Shown here: positions 38,293-47,519 of the stretch, one piece after another
Numbering within the stretch: the first letter of the stretch is position 1
How the letters are laid out: the number at the start of each line of letters is the position of its first letter
NCBI RefSeq assembly: GCF_900636545.1
Contig: NZ_LR134290.1
Coordinates: 4,898,001 to 4,962,000, forward strand
Length of the DNA stretch: 64,000 nucleotides
Reading direction: 5' to 3'
Source of the DNA: Pseudomonas mendocina
Lineage (GTDB): Bacteria; Pseudomonadota; Gammaproteobacteria; Pseudomonadales; Pseudomonadaceae
The notes under the pieces: generated by a model
Told to the model about the DNA's origin: nothing
Seen by the model: only the letters and a program-made list of their open reading frames with translations
Database searches by the model: none
Translations under genes and position numbers: made by a program

Positions 38293-39699
38293 ATGACTGA
38301 AGCTGCCCTCGCCGCCAACGCCACTCCGCAACCGCCCGCCGTGATCGTGCAATTGCTGGAGAAACTCGCCGTACCCTACCAGGTGCGTGCGGAGCGACCG
38401 GGCCAGCCGAGCGAGGCGCGCCTGCAGGCCGTGCTGGTGGACGATGCCGTCGGTGCCCTGCTGGTGCTCTACCCGCGCAGCCACTTGCTGGATCTGTCAC
38501 GCCTGGCGGAACTGACCGGGCGCCAGCTCACCGCAGTCAAACCCGAGCGCCTGGAGCGCATGCTCGGCAAGCACGATCTGGCCGCCCTGCCCGGTTTGCC
38601 GCCGCTGACCAGTTCGCCCTGCCTGTATGAAGAACGCCTGTTGCAGGTACCCAGCCTGCTGATCGATTCCGGCCAGCCCGGCGTATTGCTGGAAGTCCCC
38701 ACCGAAGCCTTCAAGACGCTGCTCAGCAAGGCCAGTGCGGCGCGTTTCGGCGAGCCGGTGAGCGCGATCAAGCCGAACCTGGATCGCCCGCATGATGACC
38801 GCGCGGAGATCACCCAGGCCGTGCAGGCCTTCACCGCGCGGCGCATCCAGCAGCGTCTGGAAGAAACCATCGAGATTCCGCCACTACCGGAAACCGCACA
38901 GAAGATCATCAAGCTACGGGTCGATCCCAACGCCACGGTGGACGACATCACAGGAGTGGTCGAAACCGACCCGGCATTGGCTGCCCAGGTGGTCAGCTGG
39001 GCAGCCTCGCCCTACTACGCCGCGCCCGGCAAGATCCGTTCGGTGGAAGATGCCATCGTCCGCGTGCTGGGCTTCGATCTGGTGATCAACCTGGCGCTAG
39101 GCCTGGCGCTGGGTAAGACCCTGAGTCTGCCCAAGGACCAGCCCCAGCACGCCACGCCCTACTGGCAACAGGCGATCTACACCGCTGCGGTGATCGAAGG
39201 ACTGACACGGGCCATGCCCCGCGCACAGCGCCCGGAAGCCGGCCTGACCTACCTCGCCGGTCTGCTGCACAACTTCGGTTACCTGGTTCTGGCGCACGTC
39301 TTCCCGCCGCACTTCTCGTTGATCTGCCGCCATCTGGAAGTCAACCCGCATCTCTCGCACAGCCATATCGAGCAGCACCTGCTGGGTATCACCCGCGAGC
39401 AGATCGGCGCCTGGCTGATGCGTCACTGGGATATGCCTGAAGAGCTGTCCAGCGCCCTGCGCTTCCAGCACGACCCGTCCTATGCCGGCGACAGCGCGGC
39501 CTTCCCCAACCTGGTGTGCCTGGCCGTCAGCCTGCTGCGTAACCGCGGTATCGGTGCCGGACCTCAGAGCGAGATCCCGGACGAGCTATTCGAGGCCTTG
39601 GGCCTGAGCCGGGAAAAAGCCGAGGATGCCGTCAGCAAGGTACTCAGCGCCGAAGTCGCACTGCGCGAGCTCGCAGCGCAGTTTCAGCACCCGCACTGA
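38293..39699 (+). CDS. YbaK-like plus HDOD domain signalling protein
   Basis: A 468-residue protein. The N-terminal ~150 residues (VQLLEKLAVPYQVRAERPG, LLVLYPRSHLLDLSRLAELTG) resemble the YbaK/prolyl-tRNA-editing fold. The rest is an HDOD domain (IPPLPETAQKIIKLRVDPNA, TYLAGLLHNFGYLVLAHVFP). A known Pseudomonas two-domain protein of this type lies downstream of recG. HDOD proteins act in signalling; the function is unknown. The ATG at 38293 fits the domain boundary. Confidence 0.82.
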   Translation: MTEAALAANATPQPPAVIVQLLEKLAVPYQVRAERPGQPSEARLQAVLVDDAVGALLVLYPRSHLLDLSRLAELTGRQLTAVKPERLERMLGKHDLAALPGLPPLTSSPCLYEERLLQVPSLLIDSGQPGVLLEVPTEAFKTLLSKASAARFGEPVSAIKPNLDRPHDDRAEITQAVQAFTARRIQQRLEETIEIPPLPETAQKIIKLRVDPNATVDDITGVVETDPALAAQVVSWAASPYYAAPGKIRSVEDAIVRVLGFDLVINLALGLALGKTLSLPKDQPQHATPYWQQAIYTAAVIEGLTRAMPRAQRPEAGLTYLAGLLHNFGYLVLAHVFPPHFSLICRHLEVNPHLSHSHIEQHLLGITREQIGAWLMRHWDMPEELSSALRFQHDPSYAGDSAAFPNLVCLAVSLLRNRGIGAGPQSEIPDELFEALGLSREKAEDAVSKVLSAEVALRELAAQFQHPH

Positions 39700-39718
39700 C
39701 AGGCGCCCACCTCGGTCA

Positions 39719-40471
39719 TTACGGCTGGCTCGCCGTCTTGCGCAACTGCTCGCGGCGCTCGGCGAACAGTTGCGGCAACACCTCCAGACTGACGGTGAGC
39801 AGCTGGCTGACGCTGGGGTGCTCGTATAGCGCCGCATACTCCGCCAACTGATCGCTGGGCATCTGCCGGTAGGCATAGAACATGAAGGTTTCCACCGCCT
39901 TCCCGCTGGACTGGCGTATGGCTTCAGCCTGCTTCTGTGTCTGCGCCTGCAACTCGGCCTCGCTGAGGCTCTCCCCCCGCGCTCTTAGTGCCAGCAGCGC
40001 CTGGGTCTTGCCGACTTCGTAACGCAGCAGGCTGGCCAGTTCGGTGGTGCGTGCAGCGGCATCAAGACGTTTGACCAGATCATGACGCGCGCCTCGTGGC
40101 GGCTGTGCCTGCAACCGCTCGCGGTATTCAGCCAGCCCATCGGGTTGCTCACCGACTGCACGCTCGGCAGCGGTGAAGCGCTGCGCCAGCGGACTGTCGA
40201 GACGTTCATGAGCCTGCTCGGCTTGCGTAGCATCGAAACGGGAGCCGACCCGTTCAGCCAGATCGAGACAGAACGCCTCGCCCGCAAACAGTTGCGCAAG
40301 GCGTTTCCGTTCGGCATCACCCTGACCACGCTGCAGCAACGGCGCACTCTGCTCGCAGAGTAGATGGATACCCGCCAGCTCGAATAACGGCAGCAGGGTT
40401 TTGGCGGAGGCCGGCTCGGCTCGCGCCGTGGCGGTGGCCAGCAACAGCAGGGGCAGGAGGAAAAGGCGCAT
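39719..40471 (-). CDS. Secreted protein of unknown function
   Basis: A 250-residue product with a signal peptide (MRLFLLPLLLLATATARAEP). The mature part is all-helical and rich in Ala/Glu/Gln (ELQAQTQKQAEAIRQSSGKA), and near the C-terminus reads ETFMFYAYRQMPSDQLAEYA, a pattern of DUF2059-like secreted proteins. No catalytic motif is evident. It converges on the HDOD gene with 19 bases between stop codons. Identified as a conserved hypothetical only. Confidence 0.65.
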   Translation of the reverse strand: MRLFLLPLLLLATATARAEPASAKTLLPLFELAGIHLLCEQSAPLLQRGQGDAERKRLAQLFAGEAFCLDLAERVGSRFDATQAEQAHERLDSPLAQRFTAAERAVGEQPDGLAEYRERLQAQPPRGARHDLVKRLDAAARTTELASLLRYEVGKTQALLALRARGESLSEAELQAQTQKQAEAIRQSSGKAVETFMFYAYRQMPSDQLAEYAALYEHPSVSQLLTVSLEVLPQLFAERREQLRKTASQP

Positions 40472-40553
40472 GCTCAGGCTTTCCACAGGAACATGCCTGG
40501 CAGCCTAACCAAAGCGCAGCGTCGCGGCCAGCCGCGACGCGAATCGGTGCTTA

Positions 40554-40949
40554 TCAGGCAGCCTTTTTCGGGGCCTCGGTCTTCTTCTTCGGCATCAGGT
40601 ACTTGGTCAGCCCCTGGAACCACATGACCAGTGCCGGATTGCCCTGGATCTGGATGTCCTTGTTCTGGATACCCTGCATGAAAGCCAGCTGCTTGTTCTT
40701 CGCAGTCATGGTCTCGAAGCCATAGGCCGCGTCCTTGAAACCAAGGGCGAAAGCAGGCTCCTTGGCAGTACCTCGCTTGCTGGTGACACGTTGACCGGCC
40801 ACGATGAAATGGCGGGCAACCTTGCCGTCCAGGGTGTGCAGTTGAAAGACCATGTCGCGACCTTCGAGCTGCTGGCGGAAGGCTGGATTTTCACGGCTGG
40901 CCTTGGCCATCAGGCGACCCAGCATCCACAGAAGAAAACGAAATTTCAT
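40554..40949 (-). CDS. Conserved hypothetical protein, SCP2-like
   Basis: A 131-residue basic protein starting MKFRFLLWMLGRLMAKASRE and ending with a lysine-rich tail. The central region (FQLHTLDGKVARHFIVAGQ, EPAFALGFKDAAYGFETM, IQIQGNPALVMWFQGLTKY) resembles the sterol-carrier-protein-2 fold, which binds lipids. The homologue next to hupA is conserved in Pseudomonas. The ATG at 40949 is used. The role is unknown. Confidence 0.65.
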   Translation of the reverse strand: MKFRFLLWMLGRLMAKASRENPAFRQQLEGRDMVFQLHTLDGKVARHFIVAGQRVTSKRGTAKEPAFALGFKDAAYGFETMTAKNKQLAFMQGIQNKDIQIQGNPALVMWFQGLTKYLMPKKKTEAPKKAA

Positions 40950-41069
40950 GCACAGGCCCTCGTGATCGAAGATGATGGCCGCGCATTGTAGTGGTTTTCT
41001 TGCAAGACTACAGCCTGCCAAAAGCACGGCGGGCACAACGCGTTTGACAGCCTATAGTGGCAGCGGGAA

Positions 41070-41091
41070 CCCGGAGCCGAGCGGCTCCGGG
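41070..41091 (-). terminator. Hairpin downstream of hupA
   Basis: CCCGGAGCC, loop GAGC and GGCTCCGGG (41070-41091) form a nine-pair stem just beyond the hupA stop. There is no long U-tract on the minus strand, so termination efficiency is uncertain. Confidence 0.55.
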
Positions 41092-41099
41092 TAGCGGGC

Positions 41100-41372
41100 T
41101 CAGTTGACCGCGTCTTTCAGGGACTTGCCCGGTTTGAAGGCCACGGTGTTGCTGGCCTTGATCTTCACCGGTTGGCCGGTTTGCGGGTTCTTGCCCGTAC
41201 GGGCGCCACGATGGCGCTGGACGAAAGTACCGAAGCCAACCAGGGTGACACTGTCCTTGCGGTTCAGTGCACCGGTGATTTCTTCCAGTACGGCGTTGAG
41301 TACACGATTGGCCTGATCCTTGGTCAGATCAGCCTTTTCGGCGATGGCGGCGGCGAGTTCCGGTTTACGCAT
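41100..41372 (-). CDS. hupA: DNA-binding protein HU-alpha
   Basis: A 90-residue nucleoid protein starting MRKPELAAAIAEKADLTKDQ, with GFGTFVQRHRGARTGKNPQT forming the DNA-clasping arms. It bends and compacts DNA as a dimer. The ATG at 41372 gives the conserved start; the longer frame upstream is not family sequence. The gene neighbours rubB, as in P. aeruginosa. Confidence 0.95.
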   Translation of the reverse strand: MRKPELAAAIAEKADLTKDQANRVLNAVLEEITGALNRKDSVTLVGFGTFVQRHRGARTGKNPQTGQPVKIKASNTVAFKPGKSLKDAVN

Positions 41373-41560
41373 AGATGCCTCTTTGACGGTTTTTTGTTGT
41401 TGTGTCCGTGCTGTTCTTCCAGAACAGCGCCCAAGGCGCCGCAACAGCTCTGCGCTGCGGCAGACCCTTGGGAGAATGGCATGCCGCATCGCGCTGCGCC
41501 AGTCTCGCCCACCACTTTAACCAGGCAATTTCGTGGCGTATCCGACAGAACGGCAGGCAA

Positions 41561-42709
41561 TCATGCCAGCAGCGCGGGTAATTCCTTGTTCAACGCCAGT
41601 TTCTCCTGCACTGCGGCGCCGGTCAGCGCGTAACCGAGCAGGGCTCCGGAAGCCTCACGGCAGAGCGCCTTGATGTCGCTGCCACTGCCTTCGACCGTCC
41701 ACTCTCCCTGACTGCCGCGCGGTGGCGGCGAAACCACCAGCGGACATACCGGCGTCTTGACCGTTATCGGCATCGGCCCGTAGCTGACCGCCGTCGGCTC
41801 GCCGGCCAGGGTCTTGGCCAGCGCTCGGGCGCAAGCCATCAGCGGCATGACGTAGAGCAGGTTGAGCCCATCGACCTCGGCGCAATCACCCAGAGCGTAG
41901 ATATTGGCGTGCGAGGTCCGCAGATGGCGGTCGACCATCACGCCACGGTTGATGTCGAGACCGGCTGCCGCAGCGAGTGCAGTGCGCGGGCGCAGGCCCA
42001 CAGCGGAAACCACCGCATCGCACGGAACCAGGCTGCCATCGGACAACGTCGCCTGCAGCGCATCACCCTGGCGATCGAGGCTGGCCAGCACCGGGCCGAG
42101 ATGGAAACGCACGCCCAGACCTTCCAGGCCAGCCTGGACGGCCGCTGCCGCGGCCGGATGCAGCAGCCCCGGCATCACCTGCTCGCAGGGCGCCAGCAAC
42201 TCGACCTGATAGCCGCCGGCAGTCAGGTCGTTGGCGAATTCGCAGCCGATCAGCCCGGCGCCGAGGATCAGCACGCGACGCTTACCGGCCACGGCGCTAC
42301 GAAAGCGCGCGTAATCTTCCAGATCATTGATCGGGAATACCGCATCCTGGGCTTCACCTTCCACCGGGATGCGAATCGGCTCGGCGCCCCAGGCCAGCAC
42401 CAGATCGCGATACGCCACGGCCTCCTCGCCGATCCACAGCCGCTTGTGGCCGGGGTCGATGCCGGTGATGCGAGTATGGGTGCGAATCTCTGCATTGAGC
42501 TGCTCGGCCATAGCCCCGGCTTCGGCCATGGCCAGGCCATCGGCATCCTTGTTCTTGCCGAAGCCGGTGGACAGCATCGGCTTGGAGTAGGAGCGGCCGT
42601 CATCGGCGGTAATCAGCAGCAACGGCGTCTGCGTGTCGAGCTTGCGCCATTCCTTGGCCAGGTTGTAGCCGGCCAAGCCGGTCCCGACGATGACGACAGG
42701 TGCACTCAT
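41561..42709 (-). CDS. rubB: Rubredoxin-NAD(+) reductase
   Basis: A 382-residue flavoprotein reducing rubredoxins with NADH in alkane hydroxylation and oxidative stress defence. The FAD motif is [17 protein letters not shown] (residues 5-21), the NAD motif [16 protein letters not shown], and [12 protein letters not shown] binds the flavin ribityl. In P. aeruginosa the rubredoxin genes rubA1/rubA2 lie adjacent; here none is present on either side. The ATG at 42709 gives the standard N-terminus. Confidence 0.92.
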   Translation of the reverse strand: MSAPVVIVGTGLAGYNLAKEWRKLDTQTPLLLITADDGRSYSKPMLSTGFGKNKDADGLAMAEAGAMAEQLNAEIRTHTRITGIDPGHKRLWIGEEAVAYRDLVLAWGAEPIRIPVEGEAQDAVFPINDLEDYARFRSAVAGKRRVLILGAGLIGCEFANDLTAGGYQVELLAPCEQVMPGLLHPAAAAAVQAGLEGLGVRFHLGPVLASLDRQGDALQATLSDGSLVPCDAVVSAVGLRPRTALAAAAGLDINRGVMVDRHLRTSHANIYALGDCAEVDGLNLLYVMPLMACARALAKTLAGEPTAVSYGPMPITVKTPVCPLVVSPPPRGSQGEWTVEGSGSDIKALCREASGALLGYALTGAAVQEKLALNKELPALLA

Positions 42710-43008
42710 GCTGTGATTCCTCGCTACACAAAGGACGCAACGGCCTACTGGCCGTTACCATTGATTCATGGATTCAGGGGCGCTCGACAAGCTCGAAGTC
42801 GGCCGCAGCCACAGCCGCTCAAGGCCGAGTCAGTCAACTGACAGGTCTTCGCGGCGAAGTGGCGGAATCACACCCTACTGGATCAGGCAGCAGCTGGCCA
42901 GAAGCGACTCGGCATGCCAGCCAGAGGTTGGGTAGGTAATGCGCTGCGGGGAACAGCAGTGAGGGGAGAACCGCCCGACAGTGCGGGCGGTTTCAAAGGC
43001 GACTTGGC
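42710..43008. other. Intergenic region upstream of rubB
   Basis: About 300 bases. The rubB promoter should lie near the left end, and a transcription terminator of the outer-membrane protein gene lies at the right end (42969-42993). No rubredoxin or other CxxC-type small gene was found in any frame. Confidence 0.5.
42969..42993. terminator. Hairpin after the outer-membrane barrel gene
   Basis: AACCGCCCG (42969-42977), a six-base loop and CGGGCGGTTT (42984-42993) form a nine-pair stem downstream of the minus-strand stop at 43009. The U-tract is short on the minus strand (TTCTCC) and better on the plus strand. Confidence 0.6.
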
Positions 43009-43764
43009 TTAGAACGCCAGGCCGACACGCAGACCGACCTGCTCCTGCTTGAGCTTGCTGCGCTCGGCAATCGCGCTGTTGCTGTCGAGCTCATAGCGGG
43101 TCTGGGTGTAGTACAGGCTGGTGCTGATCGGCAGGTTGTTGATGCCCTTGTTCCACAGCACGGTCAGCTCGCCGTACGGATTGACCTTGTCCTTGAGGTC
43201 TACGGAATCACTGTCGCCATCGACCTTCAGACGCGCTTCGGAATTGATCGAGTAGCGAGCGCCCACCTCCAGACGCAGGGTGTAGTCCGGCGTCAGGTAG
43301 TTATAACCGAGCCCGGCCTTGGCGAACGGCGATTTGCTGGTCAGCTTGACGTTGCTGTCGAACGGGCCGACGTTGTCCTGCTCGATACGGCCCCAGTCGT
43401 AGCCGCCACCGACGATCACGTCGACATAGTTGTTGGTGCTCAGCGCCGCACGCAGACCAAGGTCGATATCGGCACGCGCAGACTTGTATTCCACATCGTC
43501 CTTGTCACGGTACTGGCCTTCGATGCCCGCCTGGTAGATGAAGCCTTCCTGCCCGGTCAGCTTGTTACCGAAGTGGTAGAACAGGCCGCCCTGGTTGAGG
43601 CGCTCCTTGTCGCTTTCATCGTCCACGGTGAGCTTGTACTGATTGTGCGAAGCGATGACACCGAAGGTGGAGATCGGGTCGGTGACCGAGTCTGCATAGG
43701 CCTGCGAGGCGCCCGCCAGGCACAGGGCGAGTGTTGCTTTGGGGGTTATGCTGGACAGCTGCAT
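43009..43764 (-). CDS. Outer-membrane beta-barrel protein
   Basis: A 251-residue product with a signal peptide (MQLSSITPKATLALCLAGASQAYA). The mature part alternates amphipathic strands (FGVIASHNQYKLTVDDESD, YVDVIVGGGYDWGRIE, YTLRLEVGARYSINSEA, STSLYYTQTRYELDSNS) and ends with a C-terminal phenylalanine (VGLRVGLAF), the barrel-assembly signal. It is the size of 8-10 stranded OmpX/OmpW-like barrels. The family is not recognised more closely; a pore or adhesion role is inferred. It is separately transcribed. Confidence 0.72.
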   Translation of the reverse strand: MQLSSITPKATLALCLAGASQAYADSVTDPISTFGVIASHNQYKLTVDDESDKERLNQGGLFYHFGNKLTGQEGFIYQAGIEGQYRDKDDVEYKSARADIDLGLRAALSTNNYVDVIVGGGYDWGRIEQDNVGPFDSNVKLTSKSPFAKAGLGYNYLTPDYTLRLEVGARYSINSEARLKVDGDSDSVDLKDKVNPYGELTVLWNKGINNLPISTSLYYTQTRYELDSNSAIAERSKLKQEQVGLRVGLAF

Positions 43765-43879
43765 GACGATTTCCTTGGCAATGAGTGGATAACGTCGCCC
43801 ACCGGAGATGGGACGCAAGTACCTAGACTGTCGATGCAGGGAGTGATTCGCCAAACCTGACGAGCGGTCGCGAAACTGA

Positions 43880-43902
43880 ACAGGCCCTGAAAGGGCCTGG
43901 TT
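43880..43902 (-). terminator. Terminator of the CBS/CorC-like gene
   Basis: CAGGCCCT (43880-43887), a three-base loop and AGGGCCTG (43891-43898) form an eight-pair stem. On the plus strand it is followed by GTTTTG and on the minus strand by TTCAGTTTC, so it can work in both directions. Confidence 0.65.
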
Positions 43903-43985
43903 TTGCGGGGAAAATACTGACCAAGCGGACAGTGCTTTTTGGCCTCTTCGCCGAGTGAGGCACCATCTGTTGGCGCCTTGCAGAC

Positions 43986-45326
43986 TCAGTCCAGCTTGAC
44001 CACCTTGGCGAGGACCACCTTCGGCCCTTTCATCTTCTTGATGATGATGCGCAGGCCATCGGTTTCCAGCACTTCCTCCTCCTCGGGCATGCGCTTGAGG
44101 GTCTCGTAGATCAAACCGGCCAGCGTCTCGGCCTCGATATGGTCGAGGTCGACGCCCAGCAGGCGCTCGACCTTGGCCAGCGGCGTGTCGCCACGCACCA
44201 GCAACTTGCCCGGCTGGTAGGCAAGAATGCCGCGCTCGGCCTTGCGATGCTCGTCCTGAATATCGCCGACCAGCGCTTCGAGCACATCTTCCATGGTCAG
44301 GTAACCGATCACCTTGCCATCAGCCTCTTCGACCAGGGCGAAGTGCGCACCACCCTGACGGAACTGCTCGAGCAACTGCGACAGCGGCATGTGCCGGCTG
44401 ACTCGCTCCAGCGGGTGCATCAGGTCGCCCAGTTTCAGTGCCGACGGCAGCATCTCCAGCAGGGACAGGTGCAGCAGCAGGTCCTTGATGTGCAGCACGC
44501 CGACGAACTCACCCTTGTTCTCGTCAAAGATGGGGTAGCGGCTGTACTTGTGCCGGCGGAAGGTGGTGAACACCTGATCCAAGCTGGCGTTGAGTTCCAG
44601 GAAAATCAGGTCTTCACGCGAGTTGGCCCAGTCCACCACCTCCAGTTCGCCCAGTTCGACCGCCGAAGCCAGCACGCGCAGGTCCTGATCGTTGTCGGTA
44701 CTGGCGCGGCTGGAATGCAGGATCAGCTTGAGCTCCTCACGGCTGTAGTGATGCTCGTGGTGCGGCCCAGGCTCGCCCTGCCCGGCGATGCGCAGAATGG
44801 TATTGGCGCTGGCATTGAGCACGAAGATCGCCGGGTACATCAGCCAGTAGAAGGCGTACAGCGGCGCAGCCGTCCATAGCGACAGCAGCTCGGGTTTGCG
44901 GATAGCCCAGGACTTGGGAGCCAGCTCGCCGATGACGATGTGCAGGTAGGAAATGATCGAGAACGCGGTGAAGAAGGCGATACCGTGAATCAGCTTCGGC
45001 GACTCCACGCCAACCGCCACCAGCAGCGGCGTCAGCAACTCGGCGAAAGCAGGCTCGCCGACCCAGCCAAGGCCCAACGAGGCCAGGGTGATACCCAGCT
45101 GGCAGGCCGATAGGTAGGCGTCCATCTGGTTGTGTACGGTACGCAGGATATGCCCGCGCCAGCCGTGGGCCTCGGCCAGGGCATCGACCTTGGTCGCGCG
45201 CAGACGCACGATGGCGAACTCCGCGGCGACGAAGAAACCGTTGAGCAGAACCAGGAACAGGGCGAACAGCATGAGGCCGAAATCGGCAAGGTAGGCAGAA
45301 GCGGGAATACTCGTGGAGGGGTCCAT
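43986..45326 (-). CDS. Hemolysin-C/CorC-family membrane protein with DUF21, CBS and CorC domains
   Basis: A 446-residue protein. Residues ~15-200 are the CNNM (DUF21) membrane domain (LMLFALFLVLLNGFFVAAEF, FFTAFSIISYLHIVIGELAP), followed by two CBS domains (FLELNASLDQVFTTFRRHKY, LMHPLERVSRHMPLSQLLEQ) and a C-terminal transporter-associated CorC_HlyC domain. Relatives are linked to Mg2+/Co2+ transport. The ATG at 45326 precedes the first helix properly. It lies downstream of phoR in the same direction, but 62 bases separate them. The ion is not determined. Confidence 0.87.
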   Translation of the reverse strand: MDPSTSIPASAYLADFGLMLFALFLVLLNGFFVAAEFAIVRLRATKVDALAEAHGWRGHILRTVHNQMDAYLSACQLGITLASLGLGWVGEPAFAELLTPLLVAVGVESPKLIHGIAFFTAFSIISYLHIVIGELAPKSWAIRKPELLSLWTAAPLYAFYWLMYPAIFVLNASANTILRIAGQGEPGPHHEHHYSREELKLILHSSRASTDNDQDLRVLASAVELGELEVVDWANSREDLIFLELNASLDQVFTTFRRHKYSRYPIFDENKGEFVGVLHIKDLLLHLSLLEMLPSALKLGDLMHPLERVSRHMPLSQLLEQFRQGGAHFALVEEADGKVIGYLTMEDVLEALVGDIQDEHRKAERGILAYQPGKLLVRGDTPLAKVERLLGVDLDHIEAETLAGLIYETLKRMPEEEEVLETDGLRIIIKKMKGPKVVLAKVVKLD

Positions 45327-45388
45327 GAAGGTTCGGATTAGCCAATGATCGCTAGAGGTTGGAGCTTCGCCGCGGCGAATGCAAGCAT

Positions 45389-46708
45389 TCAGCGTGCGCG
45401 CTGCACCACCTGCGCCGCAGCGAAATGGCAGGTGAAGGTGCTGCCCTTGCCGAGAACGCTGCTGATCTCCAGATTGCCCCGATGACGCAACAGCACGTGC
45501 TTGACGATGGCCAGGCCTAAACCAGTGCCACCGGTGTTGCTGGCACGGCTGGAGTCGACCCGATAGAAACGCTCGGTCAGGCGAGGCAAATGCTTGGCCT
45601 CGATGCCCATGCCGGTGTCGCTGACCGCCAGGTGCGCACCCTGCTCGTCACCCCACCAGCGAATGCGGATATCGCCACCGGCCGGAGTGTACTTCACGGC
45701 GTTGAACACCAGGTTGGAGAAGGCGCTGCGCAGCTCCGCCTCGCTACCCTTGAGCTTGAGATGTGCATCGGCCTCCAGGCTGATGCGATGCAACTGGTCG
45801 CCGGACAGTGCCTGGGCATCGTTCTTGATCGACAGCAGCATCAGGTCGACCGCTACCGGCTGGTTGTCCGAGGGGTAGTCGGTAGCTTCCAGCTTGGCCA
45901 ACAGCAGCAGATCGTTGAGCAGGGTCTGCATCCGCGCGCCCTGTTGCTGCATCTGCTGCAACGCTCGCAGCCAGCGCGGATTGACCGCCTCGACGTTGTC
46001 CAACAGGGTTTCCAGATAGCCGGCGATCACCGTCAGCGGCGTGCGCAGTTCGTGGGAGACGTTGGCGACGAAATCCTTGCGCATCTGTTCCAGCTGATAC
46101 AGGCGGGTGACGTCACGCACCAGCAGCAAGTGCTCGCGGTTGCCGTAGCGAGTGATGTGGAACTGTAGGCGACGGCGGTCGTTGACCGGCGAAGGAATCT
46201 CCAGCGCATCGGCGTAATTGCCGCGCTCGAAGTACTCCTTGAAACGCGGGTCGCGCACCAGGTTGGCCAGTTGCTGGCCGCTGTCCTGCGGCGTCTTGAG
46301 ACCTAGCAGGGTCTCGGCGGCGCGGTTCCACCACTCCAGGTTGCCCTGGCTGTCGAGCATCACCACGGCGTCCTTGAGCGCCGCAGTGGACTCCTGCACA
46401 CGATCGATCACTGCCTGCAGGCGGCCGCGAGCCTTCTGGTTGCGGCGCTGCAGGTGATAGATGCTGTCGAACACCTCGCCCCACAGGCCATAGCCATCCG
46501 GCGGTGGCTCGTCGGGTTTGTGCTCACGCAGCCATTTATGCAGGCGCAGCAATTGACTGAGGGTCCAGGCCAGGTGAATGCCCAGACCACAGGCCAGCAC
46601 CCAGGCGTATTCCCCGGTAATGAAGCCAAGCAGCAGGCAGGCGCCGATCAACAGCAACAGCCGGCGCACAACGGCACCACGCCAGTCTTGATTCACGATG
46701 GAGCGCAT
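45389..46708 (-). CDS. phoR: Phosphate-regulon sensor histidine kinase PhoR
   Basis: A 439-residue kinase. Two N-terminal membrane helices (VRRLLLLIGACLLLGF, YAWVLACGLGIHLAWTLSQ) precede a PAS domain (DAVVMLDSQGNLEWWNRAA) and the HisKA/HATPase core: H-box VSHELRTPLTVIAGY, N-box SNLVFNAVKYTP and G-boxes DTGMGIE and GGTGLGLAIVKH. It senses phosphate through PstSCAB-PhoU and phosphorylates PhoB. The ATG at 46708 is closest to the usual length, though its ribosome site is weak. It follows phoB by 36 bases. Confidence 0.94.
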   Translation of the reverse strand: MRSIVNQDWRGAVVRRLLLLIGACLLLGFITGEYAWVLACGLGIHLAWTLSQLLRLHKWLREHKPDEPPPDGYGLWGEVFDSIYHLQRRNQKARGRLQAVIDRVQESTAALKDAVVMLDSQGNLEWWNRAAETLLGLKTPQDSGQQLANLVRDPRFKEYFERGNYADALEIPSPVNDRRRLQFHITRYGNREHLLLVRDVTRLYQLEQMRKDFVANVSHELRTPLTVIAGYLETLLDNVEAVNPRWLRALQQMQQQGARMQTLLNDLLLLAKLEATDYPSDNQPVAVDLMLLSIKNDAQALSGDQLHRISLEADAHLKLKGSEAELRSAFSNLVFNAVKYTPAGGDIRIRWWGDEQGAHLAVSDTGMGIEAKHLPRLTERFYRVDSSRASNTGGTGLGLAIVKHVLLRHRGNLEISSVLGKGSTFTCHFAAAQVVQRAR

Positions 46709-46744
46709 CCTTGTCGAGCGGCTGGCGCACATTCGCGCCAGCGA

Positions 46745-47434
46745 TTAACCCTTGGTGGAGAAACGATACCCAGTCCCGCGCACGGTTTGTACCAGGTTTT
46801 CGTAGGCCTCACCGAGCGCCTTGCGCAGGCGGCGGATATGCACATCGACGGTACGCTCCTCGACGTAGACGTTGCCGCCCCAGACCTGGTCGAGCAGCTG
46901 GCCACGGGTGTAGGCGCGCTCCTGATGGGTCATGAAGAACTGCAGCAGACGATATTCGGTCGGGCCCATCTCGGCCGGTTTACCGTCGATGGTTACACGA
47001 TGACTGATAGGGTCGAGCAACAGGCCGCCAACTTCGATCGGCGCCTCGCCATCACTGGGGCCGGCACGGCGCAGCACGGCCTTGAGGCGGGCCACCAGTT
47101 CACGCGGCGAGAAAGGCTTGGTGATGTAGTCGTCGGCACCGACTTCCAGCCCCTGGATCTTGTTGTCCTCTTCGCCCTTGGCGGTGAGCATGATGATCGG
47201 GATATCACTGGTCAGCTCGTCACGCTTGAGGCGCCGGGCCAACTCGATGCCGCTGGTGCCGGGCAGCATCCAGTCGAGCAGGATCAGGTCAGGTTTGCGG
47301 TCGACGATAACGGCATGAGCCTGCTGGGTATTCTCTGCTTCCAGGCACTCGTAACCGGCCATCTCCAGGGCCACCGCGATCATCTCGCGGATCGGTGCTT
47401 CGTCATCGACGATCAGGATGTTCTTGCCAACCAT
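46745..47434 (-). CDS. phoB: Phosphate-regulon response regulator PhoB
   Basis: A 229-residue OmpR-family regulator. The receiver has acidic DDEAP, phospho-acceptor [13 protein letters not shown], and the lysine in [10 protein letters not shown]. The C-terminal winged helix contains [20 protein letters not shown] and [12 protein letters not shown]. It activates the Pho regulon at CTGTCAT-type boxes. A match to that box lies 54 bases upstream, so phoBR is autoregulated. Confidence 0.96.
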   Translation of the reverse strand: MVGKNILIVDDEAPIREMIAVALEMAGYECLEAENTQQAHAVIVDRKPDLILLDWMLPGTSGIELARRLKRDELTSDIPIIMLTAKGEEDNKIQGLEVGADDYITKPFSPRELVARLKAVLRRAGPSDGEAPIEVGGLLLDPISHRVTIDGKPAEMGPTEYRLLQFFMTHQERAYTRGQLLDQVWGGNVYVEERTVDVHIRRLRKALGEAYENLVQTVRGTGYRFSTKG

Positions 47435-47487
47435 GGGGCCTTAGCCTCTATTCGTTCTCTGTCTGCGCCGCATTAGATAACGGAATT

Positions 47488-47505
47488 ATTGCAGCGATAT
47501 GACAG
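47488..47505 (-). promoter_or_regulatory. Pho box upstream of phoB
   Basis: On the minus strand CTGTCAT, four bases (ATCG) and CTGCAAT match the 18-base Pho box (two seven-base half-sites of CTGTCAT with a four-base spacer) with two mismatches in the second half. It lies 54 bases upstream of the phoB start codon and inside the ubiA-phoB spacer, as expected for autoregulation. Confidence 0.8.
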
Positions 47506-47519
47506 GTAGGCGGCAGCGC

